Positions 57,903-64,000 of a stretch of DNA of 64,000 bases are shown piece after piece. Every line of letters starts with the position of its first letter. Within the stretch, counting starts at the first letter, position 1. This DNA is from a virus: IMG/VR virus record IMGVR_UViG_3300026557_000002, positions 33,154 through 97,153 of that record; one strand, given 5' to 3'. The position numbers and the translations under genes were made by a program. The notes below the pieces were generated by a model, which worked only from the letters and a program-made list of their open reading frames with translations, was not told the origin of the DNA and did not search any database.

Positions 57903-59062
57903 CCATCGAAACCTTGGATTTCCCTTCGATTAAACATGTCCAATCGCCGACCACCGGTAATGCGGCGCAATAGGTCATAGAATTCTTCCGGTTTTTCGCT
58001 GTGTTTGCCGCGAGGTGCCTCGAATACAGTAAAAAATTTCTTAGTATCTATAAATTTTGGTGACCCTTTTCGAGCATAAACAGCAAATTCACCATTATAT
58101 TGAGGAAGCCCTATAGGCTGAAATCCACCCGGTTTATGCCAGACAAAAACACAAACATACTTCATCTTCCATGATTCGAGGAGATCGAAGGCATTTGGAA
58201 GGAACTTCTGCGTAGTCCACAAGAACACATGAGCGTCTGCGTCTGTGTGTTTTTTTAGGGCGGCTCCGACCTCCTCATCAATCTTCTCTAAACTCATTGT
58301 CGGGTAATCGAACTTAACTTGATTGGGGCGCTCGTCTCGCTCGATTTTTTCCATAGGCCATGGAGGATCGATTACGAACACATCGTATTTGCCAGAAATT
58401 TCTTTGGCTTTAATGGCTTCAACCGAAGATAACTTTTCAATCAAATCTTCTCGACGAACAGTACGCTTAGCTTCTGCTAGAGATATCTCTCCTGAGCGTA
58501 CTTTCTCCAATAGCGCGGGCGAGCTCTTTTTAATTTCTTGAACTGTTCTAAGCTTTCTCTCTGGCACATTTGCTTCTTTAGCGATTTCTTTTCTTGTATC
58601 TCTATAAGTTGTTTTGTTTCTATCATTTAACGTCTCGGACGCATTGTCCGAATCGTTAAGCCGTTGATTAGATAAGGGTTTAACCGATCCTGCGATTTTA
58701 GCTGCTTCTGACTTAGCAATACTTGATCGCCATTCTCTGATCTCATTAGCGATAACAGATCTCTGGTCATCTGTAAGATTTCTGCGGCCTAATTGGCGCT
58801 CCCCTATCCAAAGTTTTGTGTGTTCTCGATCTTCTAAATCAAGAAACACGACCTCAAATTTTTTGTTGTGCTTCTCACAAATTTTATATCTATTATGTCC
58901 GTCAATAAGAATGATTTTACCATCATATTTCCAAATTGATAATGGCTCTTGACAACCATCTCGAAGAATATTCGCTTCAAGTTGCTTAAACTCTTCTGGC
59001 TGAAGAGAGGGAATCAATTTCTGAAATTCTCGATCAATTATTAGTTGGAGTTTATTCATCAT
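57869..59062 (-). CDS. ParB-like domain fused to MT-A70 DNA methyltransferase
   Basis: The 397-residue product has an N-terminal ParB-type nuclease/NTP-binding fold (IILIDGHNRYKICEK) with a helical middle. The C-terminal part has VFVIDPPWPMEK (DPPW catalytic motif), HVFLWTTQKFLP and RGKHSEKPEEFYDLL, followed by RRLDMFNRREIQGFDGWG. This is the MT-A70/N6-adenine methyltransferase set, so it likely methylates adenine in DNA. The ParB domain may position it on specific sites. It is a common phage fusion. Start overlaps the spanin-like gene (ATGA). Confidence 0.88.
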   Translation of the reverse strand: MMNKLQLIIDREFQKLIPSLQPEEFKQLEANILRDGCQEPLSIWKYDGKIILIDGHNRYKICEKHNKKFEVVFLDLEDREHTKLWIGERQLGRRNLTDDQRSVIANEIREWRSSIAKSEAAKIAGSVKPLSNQRLNDSDNASETLNDRNKTTYRDTRKEIAKEANVPERKLRTVQEIKKSSPALLEKVRSGEISLAEAKRTVRREDLIEKLSSVEAIKAKEISGKYDVFVIDPPWPMEKIERDERPNQVKFDYPTMSLEKIDEEVGAALKKHTDADAHVFLWTTQKFLPNAFDLLESWKMKYVCVFVWHKPGGFQPIGLPQYNGEFAVYARKGSPKFIDTKKFFTVFEAPRGKHSEKPEEFYDLLRRITGGRRLDMFNRREIQGFDGWGKESKQCIQ

Positions 59063-59751
59063 GGTTTGATAATCTCCCGCCCAATAAATCCTGTAACAAA
59101 TCCAATTCCAAACCAGCGAAATTTAGACTTTCGGCACTTCGCCTTCTCTGCGTTCAGAACTTTCGTATCACTGTCGATCTGCACGGCAAGGACCTTCTTA
59201 TCCTCGGCAATTATGGATATCTGCCCAGAGATTGTGTCGCCTTGATTCTTGATGATGCCTGCTTGCTGGACAACTGTCTGGGCGTCTGCCAAGCCTTGGT
59301 CTAGCTTCGCGACGATTTCTTGGCCTAGGGGGAGCGGGACGATTAAATCTTGACTTACATCAAGCGTGATGGCGCCTTGTTTAAATCCCGTCAGAGTCTC
59401 AATCCTGTGTCCGAGCTCCGGCGCAGGCAGTGCTTTGTCGTGTATGATCTGGACTTGGGCCTGTTTCTGGAGCGCTAGGATCGTTTGCTGGAACTGCGCA
59501 TTCTGGAGATCGCGCTGGGCTTGGGCTTGGGCGAAAGCCGCTGTCAGTTGTGCCGAGTGGTCTTTCTCGACGGCTAGCGCCTGCTCTGCAGCGGTAGCTC
59601 GGGCCTCTTGGAGGGCTGCGTACTTCGACTCTACGGTGTAGATGCCTAAACCTAGAGCGGCGGCCAGCAAGAGATAGAGTACGATGTGATGCGTACTGAG
59701 GAATACTCCGGCCTGTTTTTCAATCCCTTGGATGTCGGTACTAATGCTCAT
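59059..59751 (-). CDS. Membrane-anchored coiled-coil protein
   Basis: The 230-residue product starts at the ATG with AGAGGTAAA in front. A membrane span (HHIVLYLLLAAALGLGIYTV) near 20-41 is followed by a long Ala/Gln coiled coil (YAALQEARATAAEQALAVEK) and a beta/helical region. A second short hydrophobic C-terminal segment (FGIGFVTGFIG) ends it. It may be an inner-membrane anchor for phage replication, or a spanin-like factor; its position in the early module favours the former. Confidence 0.5.
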   Translation of the reverse strand: MSISTDIQGIEKQAGVFLSTHHIVLYLLLAAALGLGIYTVESKYAALQEARATAAEQALAVEKDHSAQLTAAFAQAQAQRDLQNAQFQQTILALQKQAQVQIIHDKALPAPELGHRIETLTGFKQGAITLDVSQDLIVPLPLGQEIVAKLDQGLADAQTVVQQAGIIKNQGDTISGQISIIAEDKKVLAVQIDSDTKVLNAEKAKCRKSKFRWFGIGFVTGFIGREIIKP

Positions 59752-59789
59752 TTTACCTCTGTCGGGGTACAACTGTTGTAGAGAGGGTA

Positions 59790-60218
59790 TTACGACTTAT
59801 TCGCCTTCGCTTTTTCTTTATCCCGTCTCTTGATGAACGCCTTGTGCTCTTTAGTTCCGATCCGGCCAGGCCAACCGTATACCTCGCGGCCCAAGGCTTG
59901 GACGGCCGGCGGGCTTCGGAGGTATTCGGCTGTCTTGAGGACGATGCCAATTAAGGTTACGCCCTCGATTTTATGCAGGCCGTACCGCTTGAAAGCGTTC
60001 TCGATTTTACCCAAAAGGATGTTGCAGCGCAGGCACAGCAGGCCGCGGAACAAGCCCGAATCATGTACGTGATCGGTAGATAGTCTCTGATCGCGTTTGT
60101 TAGCGTGTCCGCATATAAAGCATTTGTGACCCTGGAATGAATTGACCGTCTCCCACTCCTGGATTGTGAGGTTGTAATTGTTGAACAGCCTCTTGGCTCT
60201 GGTTTTTTCGGATTCCAT
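59790..60218 (-). CDS. Endonuclease VII (Holliday-junction resolvase)
   Basis: The 142-residue product has CFICGHANKRDQRLSTDHVH (Cys33, Cys36, Asp49, His50, His52) and GLFRGLLCLRCNILLGKIEN (Cys62, Cys65, Asn66), the T4 endonuclease VII zinc/His-Me nuclease core. It cleaves branched DNA before packaging. Its N-terminal 40 codons overlap the previous gene out of frame by 119 bases. The remaining C-terminal part is helical. Function is clear at family level. Confidence 0.9.
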   Translation of the reverse strand: MESEKTRAKRLFNNYNLTIQEWETVNSFQGHKCFICGHANKRDQRLSTDHVHDSGLFRGLLCLRCNILLGKIENAFKRYGLHKIEGVTLIGIVLKTAEYLRSPPAVQALGREVYGWPGRIGTKEHKAFIKRRDKEKAKANKS

Positions 60219-60417
60219 CACAGGAGCCGCTGTAGGGTATTACGAGATTCCATCTCCCGTTTCGCCACTCGCGTAGATTGCCTGCCCAAGTATCATCGTA
60301 CTCAATCACCTTAATATCGCCTGAGCGGATAGCCGCTAGCGTCAGGGACTCAAGCGGGACCTTGCCTAGGCTGACGGGCTTGGGCGGAAAGACCGCAGAT
60401 AGAATCAGAGCTATCAT
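60100..60417 (-). CDS. Small protein overlapping endonuclease VII
   Basis: The 105-residue product has a hydrophobic N terminus (MIALILSAVFPPKPVSLGKV) and a short beta region (IKVIEYDDTWAGNLREWRNG). The last 40 residues are out of frame with the endonuclease VII start and probably arise by overprinting after loss of an earlier stop. It is coupled to the upstream gene by ATGA. Confidence 0.45.
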   Translation of the reverse strand: MIALILSAVFPPKPVSLGKVPLESLTLAAIRSGDIKVIEYDDTWAGNLREWRNGRWNLVIPYSGSCDGIRKNQSQEAVQQLQPHNPGVGDGQFIPGSQMLYMRTR

Positions 60418-60668
60418 GTCCTGTACAGACCTGTATGGAAACCGTGAATGGTAAAATATCGACCGCCTTCGGGGTGCCTAGAAAAGAATCGAATCGTTGA
60501 GACTTCGGGACCATCTGAGGTAGGATCATATCTGAGAACATTACCGATGTTACATTTCTGAAAGTGTCTCTCGTGAGCAGAGATCGGCTCTGAATCATAA
60601 TAAAAACTTCCGTTTATATCGGTACCGATCACTTTGCCTCCTGTGTTTGAATCAAACAACCTTGGCAT
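60414..60668 (-). CDS. Unknown 84-residue protein
   Basis: The product is a beta-rich protein (VIGTDINGSFYYDSEPIS, GGRYFTIHGFHTGLYR) with no motif. Its 3' end couples to the gene overlapping endonuclease VII. The start overlaps the neighbour by 40 bases. Confidence 0.5.
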   Translation of the reverse strand: MPRLFDSNTGGKVIGTDINGSFYYDSEPISAHERHFQKCNIGNVLRYDPTSDGPEVSTIRFFSRHPEGGRYFTIHGFHTGLYRT

Positions 60669-60814
60669 GAGTCAACCATCTTGCCAGTAAAGTCTTGGTT
60701 CTCGGGACGCTGATATCCGACTACATTCTTGGATCTTTCGGTCGGGTGCGTCTTGTCGCTTTTGTTACAGAAATGACAACGGTCTTTGTCATACGGTCCG
60801 TTTTGCTCACTCAT
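60629..60814 (-). CDS. Zinc-ribbon protein (61 aa)
   Basis: The product has CHFCNKSDKTHPTERSKNVV and CQGCLIQTQE, a four-cysteine zinc ribbon resembling the ClpX-type N-terminal zinc-binding domain. GGAGGAATA precedes the ATG. Possibly recruits a host protease or another protein. Confidence 0.55.
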   Translation of the reverse strand: MSEQNGPYDKDRCHFCNKSDKTHPTERSKNVVGYQRPENQDFTGKMVDSCQGCLIQTQEAK

Positions 60815-60899
60815 TATTCCTCCAAGTCTCCAAGACAGAGTCCGTAATGCAGATAGCAATCAAGAGAAGGATTAATCCTGTGACTACGCCGACGATCAT
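60807..60899 (-). CDS. 30-residue single-span membrane peptide
   Basis: The product, MIVGVVTGLILLLIAICITD plus SVLETWRNNE, is one membrane span with a charged tail. It overlaps both neighbours (ATGA upstream). Role unknown. Confidence 0.4.
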   Translation of the reverse strand: MIVGVVTGLILLLIAICITDSVLETWRNNE

Positions 60900-61090
60900 C
60901 GCTTTCTCCCTTTATTGCCTACTTCTCGTTTTTCCCGACAGAGATCGCAACGAGAGCCTTGTTGAGCGTCTCGGAAACATCTGAGACAGGTCAGGATTAC
61001 CTCTTGGCCATCTCCGGCTTGGTCAGAGCGTTTCTGATTCCTCTCGCGAAAGAACGAACGACGGTAGTTCGTTGGTACAATCAGCGTCAT
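60896..61090 (-). CDS. Zinc-finger protein (64 aa)
   Basis: The product has CLRCFRDAQQGSRCDLCREK, a Cys4 site, and basic ends (NYRRSFFRERNQKRSD). It begins directly after the previous stop. Likely DNA- or RNA-binding. Confidence 0.5.
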   Translation of the reverse strand: MTLIVPTNYRRSFFRERNQKRSDQAGDGQEVILTCLRCFRDAQQGSRCDLCREKREVGNKGRKR

Positions 61091-61594
61091 TTAAGACTTC
61101 GGCATCCAGTCTTTATACAACTTGCCAACGATGGCAGGTTTATCCGCGGCGTCATAACCGAGGCGCCAAAGTGAACTCGATGCTCGGACTTTGGATAAAG
61201 ATTCGGCCCTCCACCCGTTTTTCTTTTTTCTTCCTTCCTCAAATGCTCGGTACCCGGCCTGAAACCATTCCTTCTCGAGAGCCAGTATTTCGGCTTGCGT
61301 ATTCTCCGCCTTTCTGGACTTATTCGCCATCTCAAAGATGTCAACAACCTCGCGGACGCTTAGCTCAAACCATCCCGGTCGTGCTTGTTTGGGTGCCAGA
61401 TGTGCGACCAAGCTATTCTCTGAGGCTGTCGCCTGATCCCAATTAGTCATTCTCAGGTCCCCGTCTGACCTTAACTCAACCGGGGAATGCAACTGGAACA
61501 TCTTGAGGCGCGTCTCGGGATCATGTGTCCTGCCGATATTGACTAATCCGAGTTCTGGTGCGCGGATGAAAGACAAGTAGCTTCTGGATTTCAT
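61091..61594 (-). CDS. GIY-YIG-like (MUG113/T5orf172) protein
   Basis: The 167-residue product has SYLSFIRAPELGLVNIGRTH near its start, then DPETRLKMFQLHSPVELR and a GWFEL segment. These match the MUG113/T5orf172 subfamily of GIY-YIG proteins (a YLS..., IGRT..., R....). It may cut or bind DNA. I choose Met13 because it begins directly after the upstream stop. The C-terminal 80 residues are helical and unknown. Confidence 0.7.
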   Translation of the reverse strand: MKSRSYLSFIRAPELGLVNIGRTHDPETRLKMFQLHSPVELRSDGDLRMTNWDQATASENSLVAHLAPKQARPGWFELSVREVVDIFEMANKSRKAENTQAEILALEKEWFQAGYRAFEEGRKKKNGWRAESLSKVRASSSLWRLGYDAADKPAIVGKLYKDWMPKS

Positions 61595-61596
61595 AT

Positions 61597-61845
61597 TTAA
61601 AGCCCACACGAACGGCGGTAATGCGGACACAACTCGTACTTAGATTTTGCGGGACTCAGGCAGCCGCACGGGAGTTCAATAAGTTTGGGTGCTTTCAAAC
61701 TCAACCCCGGATGTTCGCTCAATAAACCTCTGCCTTCTTCAATGGCTCTTTTGAGCCTTTGGTCTGCTTCTCGAATCTCATCTTGTACTCGATCTCTCAT
61801 CCAATTAAGTTCGTTCATTCGTTTTTGTGCTTCGGCTTTCGTCAT
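61597..61845 (-). CDS. Small coiled-coil protein with C-terminal Cys/His cluster
   Basis: The 82-residue product starts with AAGGGGGGTTT before the ATG and forms an ATGA overlap with the small gene before it. A coiled coil (ELNWMRDRVQDEIREADQRL) and LPCGCLSPAKS...CPHYRRSC complete it. A longer upstream start was rejected. Function unknown. Confidence 0.5.
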   Translation of the reverse strand: MTKAEAQKRMNELNWMRDRVQDEIREADQRLKRAIEEGRGLLSEHPGLSLKAPKLIELPCGCLSPAKSKYELCPHYRRSCGL

Positions 61846-61973
61846 AAACCCCCCTTGAATTTTATTCTTAGACCAAAACAAGGTATCGGGCAAATGTATA
61901 AAACTTGGTTTTTTGTATCCCAATATGCACCGATCCACAAATCATACCACCGAAAAAATAGTTCAAAGCCCAT
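61842..61973 (-). CDS. Aromatic membrane-like small protein (43 aa)
   Basis: The product, MGFELFFRWYDLWIGAYWD and then QVLYICPIPCFGLRIK, is rich in Trp, Tyr and Phe. It fits precisely between TAATG and ATGA overlaps, supporting translation. It may sit at a membrane surface. Unknown. Confidence 0.45.
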   Translation of the reverse strand: MGFELFFRWYDLWIGAYWDTKNQVLYICPIPCFGLRIKFKGGL

Positions 61974-62143
61974 TAGTCTTTGTAGGGCTTTCGTTTTATA
62001 AAACAGAAAAACTTTTCCTTGCAAGTCTCACATAAAAGTTTTGAGTAATCCCCAAACCATTCATGGATATTAAACCATCCCGATTTTCTCCCCTCGCTTT
62101 TTGCTCCACATCGATCACAAGTGTAAATGGTTATTTCTGCCAT
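61973..62143 (-). CDS. Zinc-ribbon protein (56 aa)
   Basis: The product (MAEITIYTCDRCGAKSEGRK... with CETCKEKF) has a Cys4 zinc ribbon. GGAGGACCA precedes the ATG. It is the first gene after the early promoter near 62.16 kb and heads the leftward early operon. Confidence 0.6.
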   Translation of the reverse strand: MAEITIYTCDRCGAKSEGRKSGWFNIHEWFGDYSKLLCETCKEKFFCFIKRKPYKD

Positions 62144-62161
62144 TGGTCCTCCATGCATTGC

Positions 62162-62190
62162 ATTAAATTACTTTTGCATCTTGGCGTCAA
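62162..62190 (-). promoter_or_regulatory. Strong leftward early promoter
   Basis: TTGACG, 17 bases, TTTAAT on the minus strand, five of six matches in each box. Predicted start about 12 bases before the zinc-ribbon ATG, so the leader is short. It is the best promoter match in the window and should drive the early genes to the left. Confidence 0.7.
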
Positions 62191-62191
62191 T

Positions 62192-62455
62192 AGTACTTCT
62201 GTACTGGTACCACCCCATTTCTAATCTCGTTTTACTCCCTAGTGCGAGAGAAAAATCTATATAGAGGGGTCAAGACACGAACTCTCGGTACCCCGTGAAG
62301 TACTCCCCCGTTCAGGATCCTGATCTGGAAAAACTCGTTAGCTAAAAACATAGCGGTTTTCAAAATCTGAGTGTTTTTCACAGCAAATGTCAAAATATTT
62401 TAGTCCTATCGGTACTAGTACGTAAAAATTTCGTAGGTCTAGCGTACTGGTACGC
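62192..62455. promoter_or_regulatory. Cluster of GTAC dyads (possible operators)
   Basis: GTACTGGTAC occurs at 62201-62210 and again inside GCGTACTGGTACGC at 62442-62455. GTACTAGTAC, a perfect palindrome, lies at 62412-62421. AGTAC-TTCT-GTACT (62192-62205) and TCAGGATCCTGA (62312-62323) are further dyads. The first copy lies about 11 bases upstream of the early promoter -35. Repeated related dyads around a promoter resemble phage repressor/activator sites. No repressor gene is identified in the window. Confidence 0.5.
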
Positions 62456-62515
62456 AATAGCAATCTAATGGCCGAATTGTCTAGGCACACTTCACCTATC
62501 TGCCGGCCGATTAGC

Positions 62516-62611
62516 CTACTTGTGAGGCATGCGGAATACCGCGTCTGGTAGGCAGAATGTCAGAATGCCGGCCAGAGCGAACAGGTAGACAAATAGCATT
62601 AGGGTTTCCAC
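62516..62611 (-). CDS. 31-residue single-span membrane peptide (GTG start)
   Basis: AGGAGGATC precedes a GTG; the frame METLMLFVYLFALAGILTFC then LPDAVFRMPHK is one membrane span. The short spacing of the site leaves the exact start uncertain. Isolated between the regulatory region and the iterons. Role unknown. Confidence 0.4.
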   Translation of the reverse strand: METLMLFVYLFALAGILTFCLPDAVFRMPHK

Positions 62612-62622
62612 GATCCTCCTAT

Positions 62623-62694
62623 CATGGCCAAGATAACTAACATGGCCAAGATAACTAACATGGCCAAGATAACTAACATGGCCAAGATAACTAA
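62623..62694. repeat. Four tandem 18-bp iterons
   Basis: CATGGCCAAGATAACTAA is repeated four times without interruption or mismatch. A fifth, partial copy begins the following palindrome. Exact short tandem repeats next to a palindrome and hairpins are typical of replication-initiator or partition sites. No gene crosses them. Confidence 0.85.
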
Positions 62695-62748
62695 CATGGC
62701 CATGTTAGCGCGAACGCGCGCTATAATGAACGCTACGCCGTCTAGCGT
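62691..62748. repeat. 18-bp palindrome plus two hairpins beside the iterons
   Basis: CTAACATGGCCATGTTAG (62691-62708) is perfectly self-complementary. AGCGCG-AACG-CGCGCT (62707-62722) and ACGCTA-7-TAGCGT (62730-62748) form stems. A TATAAT lies between them at 62722-62727 but with no good -35. Together with the iterons this is an origin- or operator-like cassette. Confidence 0.7.
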
Positions 62749-62784
62749 CCATTCTGGCGAACGTTAACAGGGTTTAGGTGTGAC

Positions 62785-63021
62785 TTACTCGCCTGCAGGG
62801 ATAAGCTGGTTAACAAGCTTGGAATGATAGGGTACGATTCCACACATACCCCATATTTTGGTATACTCGCCGTCCCGCGCGTCAACAAAGAATGCGTCAT
62901 AATCGCCCGCGGCCGTGCCTAGATGCTCCCTGATCGCTTGCACGTCTTGAGAGTCTGAAACGAATTGTAGATGCTGGCCTAGATTCGCTACTGTTCGCAT
63001 TTTGTTCTGACTCAATACCAT
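62785..63021 (-). CDS. Unknown 78-residue protein
   Basis: The product has an N-terminal helix and a beta C-terminal part (GDYDAFFVDARDGEYTKIWG). GAGGGTGT precedes the ATG. No motif. It might be a DNA-binding early protein near the origin. Confidence 0.5.
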   Translation of the reverse strand: MVLSQNKMRTVANLGQHLQFVSDSQDVQAIREHLGTAAGDYDAFFVDARDGEYTKIWGMCGIVPYHSKLVNQLIPAGE

Positions 63022-63079
63022 ACACCCTCTTTTCTTAGATTAGATTCTTGGAACGTAACAGGCAGAGCAAGGCGAGTAC

Positions 63080-63463
63080 CTACAGACAGGGACTTGTAAA
63101 GACTTGCCCGTTATCCCCTACGTAGAGGTCACACTCGCCGAAACTGTGCGCGATCTCTGTCAAGGCGTCGCCGATTGCCTTTGGATAATCTCCGTCCCAA
63201 AAGCCAGCGCCGTGATGATTGCGGGTGAGCCAAAAGTCGTGTGCTATCGGGCAGTGTTCAAAGTCTCCCGATACGTAATCTAACGCATTGACGGCCTTAA
63301 CATACTCTGCTTGGAAACGTTCGCAGTCTGCCTCAAATTGTGCAAGAGTTTCTGGCGATATCTCTGCATTTGAATATTTCGAATCATCCAGCGGGATCCC
63401 GAATTCGTCCGTGCTAGACCATAGAGCAGTTTCAATATAAGACTGGACAAACTTGCTAGGTAT
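63080..63463 (-). CDS. Conserved-looking protein starting at ATA
   Basis: The frame encodes 127 residues. The only plausible start is ATA (63463), with AAGGAGG four bases upstream and an in-frame TAA just before; no ATG, GTG or TTG is near the start. The sequence FVQSYIETALWSSTDEFGIP and HDFWLTRNHHGAGFWDGDYP looks like a common small phage protein family of unknown role. It could use a genuine ATA start, or a change from ATG in the source. Confidence 0.65.
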   Translation of the reverse strand: MPSKFVQSYIETALWSSTDEFGIPLDDSKYSNAEISPETLAQFEADCERFQAEYVKAVNALDYVSGDFEHCPIAHDFWLTRNHHGAGFWDGDYPKAIGDALTEIAHSFGECDLYVGDNGQVFTSPCL

Positions 63464-63522
63464 ACATCCTCCTTAGGCGAATCGTGCAAGGCGCCGCAAA
63501 CGATGCGCCTTGACCGTCTAGC

Positions 63523-64000
63523 CTAATCGTAATTCTCTGCCTCAATCCGGGTAAGGAAAAAATGGATTCCTCCTCCGCATTCTGTGAACCTGTCCGTATT
63601 CCAGTTATCGCACCGAACTACTTCGCCTTTGACGTAGGTTGTTTTTGAGTCGTGTTTAGAGACTCCCTTAGTCGCGCCGATAACGTCTAGGACGGTCACA
63701 TACTCTGCACGGCATTTCCGGCCCGTAGCATTAGACCGTTTAGCGTCCACAGGTATTTGAACCTGAACCAAAACACTATCTTGGCATAGTTTCCAGCCGA
63801 TGAATGATCCGTGTTCAGGAACGATAGAAGTTTGCGCTAAAGCTAATTCCGCATTCTCCGCACTGCACAGGTCCGCACCGCGCAGGTCCGCACCGTGCAG
63901 GTTCGCACTGGACAGGTTCGCACTGGACAGGTCCGCACCGCGCAGGTTCGCACTGGACAGGTTCGCACTGCACAGGTCCGCACCGCGCAGGTCCGCACCG
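63523..64000 (-). CDS. Pentapeptide-repeat protein, truncated at window end
   Basis: The frame runs from the window edge to a stop at 63523 with 158 residues visible; the start lies outside. The first part shows nine tandem pentads of the A(D/N)LxG/S type (ADLRG, ANLSS). A C-terminal domain follows (FIGWKLCQDSVLV, DAKRSNATGRKCRAEYVTVL, GGGIHFFLTRIEAENYD), a combination also seen in phage/bacterial pentapeptide proteins. Pentapeptide proteins can mimic DNA and protect gyrase or bind nucleic-acid-interacting proteins. The 15-base DNA periodicity is coding, not an array. Confidence 0.8.
   Translation of the reverse strand, partial: GADLRGADLCSANLSSANLRGADLSSANLSSANLHGADLRGADLCSAENAELALAQTSIVPEHGSFIGWKLCQDSVLVQVQIPVDAKRSNATGRKCRAEYVTVLDVIGATKGVSKHDSKTTYVKGEVVRCDNWNTDRFTECGGGIHFFLTRIEAENYD

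Larger units (their letters stand above)
62159..62515. other. Non-coding regulatory region
   Basis: About 360 bases with no convincing frame on either strand. It contains the early promoter, the GTAC dyads and an AT-rich stretch (62345-62410). Its composition differs from the coding DNA around it. I see no RNA gene. Confidence 0.6.

Noticed and set aside
60350-60598. 82-residue minus-strand frame
   Set aside because: It lies across two coupled genes in another frame and shows no coding-like pattern.
61597-61938. Longer 113-residue start for the coiled-coil gene
   Set aside because: The additional 31 residues overprint the 43-residue gene; the internal ATG has a strong AAGGGGGG site.
62623-62694. 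CRISPR-like array
   Set aside because: The 18-bp units are contiguous, with no variable spacers; they are iterons or direct repeats.
63280-63489. 69-residue minus-strand frame with an ATG
   Set aside because: It overlaps the much better ATA-started protein in another frame, lacks its composition and has no ribosome binding site of its own.
63840-64000. Tandem 15-bp DNA repeats as an origin or array
   Set aside because: The 15-base period is in frame with a protein and encodes pentapeptide repeats, so it is coding.
1-64000. tRNA genes
   Set aside because: No cloverleaf with a GGTTCRAATCC-type T arm and matching acceptor stem was found by eye; a covariance-model scan would be decisive.

Overview
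The window is part of a double-stranded DNA tailed-phage genome, or an integrated prophage. It contains a virion module, a complete tyrosine integrase, a lysis cassette and a full replication/recombination/nucleotide-metabolism module. There are no ribosomal, tRNA or ordinary host genes. The large tail protein followed by three big Ala/Gln-rich internal-virion-type genes suggests a short-tailed (podovirus-like) particle, but no capsid, portal or terminase gene lies in the window to prove it. Genes are packed head to tail with ATGA, GTGA, TGATG or TAATG overlaps and use bacterial Shine-Dalgarno sites and sigma70-like promoters. The host is bacterial and cannot be named from the sequence.

Layout. 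Bases 1-13330 are read rightward: the end of an upstream gene, a 1238-residue tail protein, a decayed GIY-YIG homing-endonuclease remnant, a fibre-like protein, a GNAT-like protein, three internal virion proteins (the last with an HEXXH metalloprotease motif and an out-of-frame nested gene), then a promoter, a 63-residue gene and a glycosyltransferase. A perfect hairpin at 13328-13352 separates this arm from everything to its right, which is read leftward. In map order the leftward arm holds:
- 13.3-16.9 kb: small accessory genes ending at the integrase.
- 17-22.7 kb: AAA+ ATPase, exported SprT-like metalloprotease, C5 DNA methyltransferase, MazG-like hydrolase and many small proteins.
- 22.8-26.3 kb: a secreted beta-sandwich protein with its own promoter, a GT31-like glycosyltransferase and the lysis cassette (GH108 endolysin plus two overlapping membrane proteins).
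- 26.3-38.9 kb: a glycan-biosynthesis island with Gmd, a sugar C-methyltransferase, two FkbM methyltransferases, a WbpM/FlaA1-type dehydratase, an RmlD-like reductase, GT11, GT2, GT6 and GT31-like enzymes and further glycosyltransferases.
- 38.9-45.8 kb: zinc-binding proteins, an HTH protein, a PD-(D/E)XK nuclease, a UvrD-like helicase and a probable ssDNA-annealing protein.
- 45.8-62.1 kb: a family A DNA polymerase split into two genes, a frameshifted DNA methyltransferase, prim-pol, DnaQ exonuclease, HD hydrolase, dNMP kinase, metallophosphoesterase, ParB-MT-A70 fusion, endonuclease VII and small zinc-ribbon or membrane peptides.
- 62.1-64 kb: a regulatory/origin-like region (early promoter, repeated GTAC dyads, four 18-bp iterons, an 18-bp palindrome, hairpins), a gene whose only plausible start is ATA, and a pentapeptide-repeat protein cut by the window end.

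How it fits together. The right part replicates and recombines DNA, the left arm builds the particle, and the integrase implies a temperate life style. The outstanding feature is the 12.5-kb sugar island. It pairs nucleotide-sugar remodelling enzymes with an alpha-1,2-fucosyltransferase-like GT11, an ABO-type GT6 and GT31-like enzymes, and contains no Wzx/Wzy flippase/polymerase, ABC exporter or lipid-carrier initiating transferase. A phage-encoded glycan built in the cytoplasm, perhaps on virion proteins, is the leading inference.
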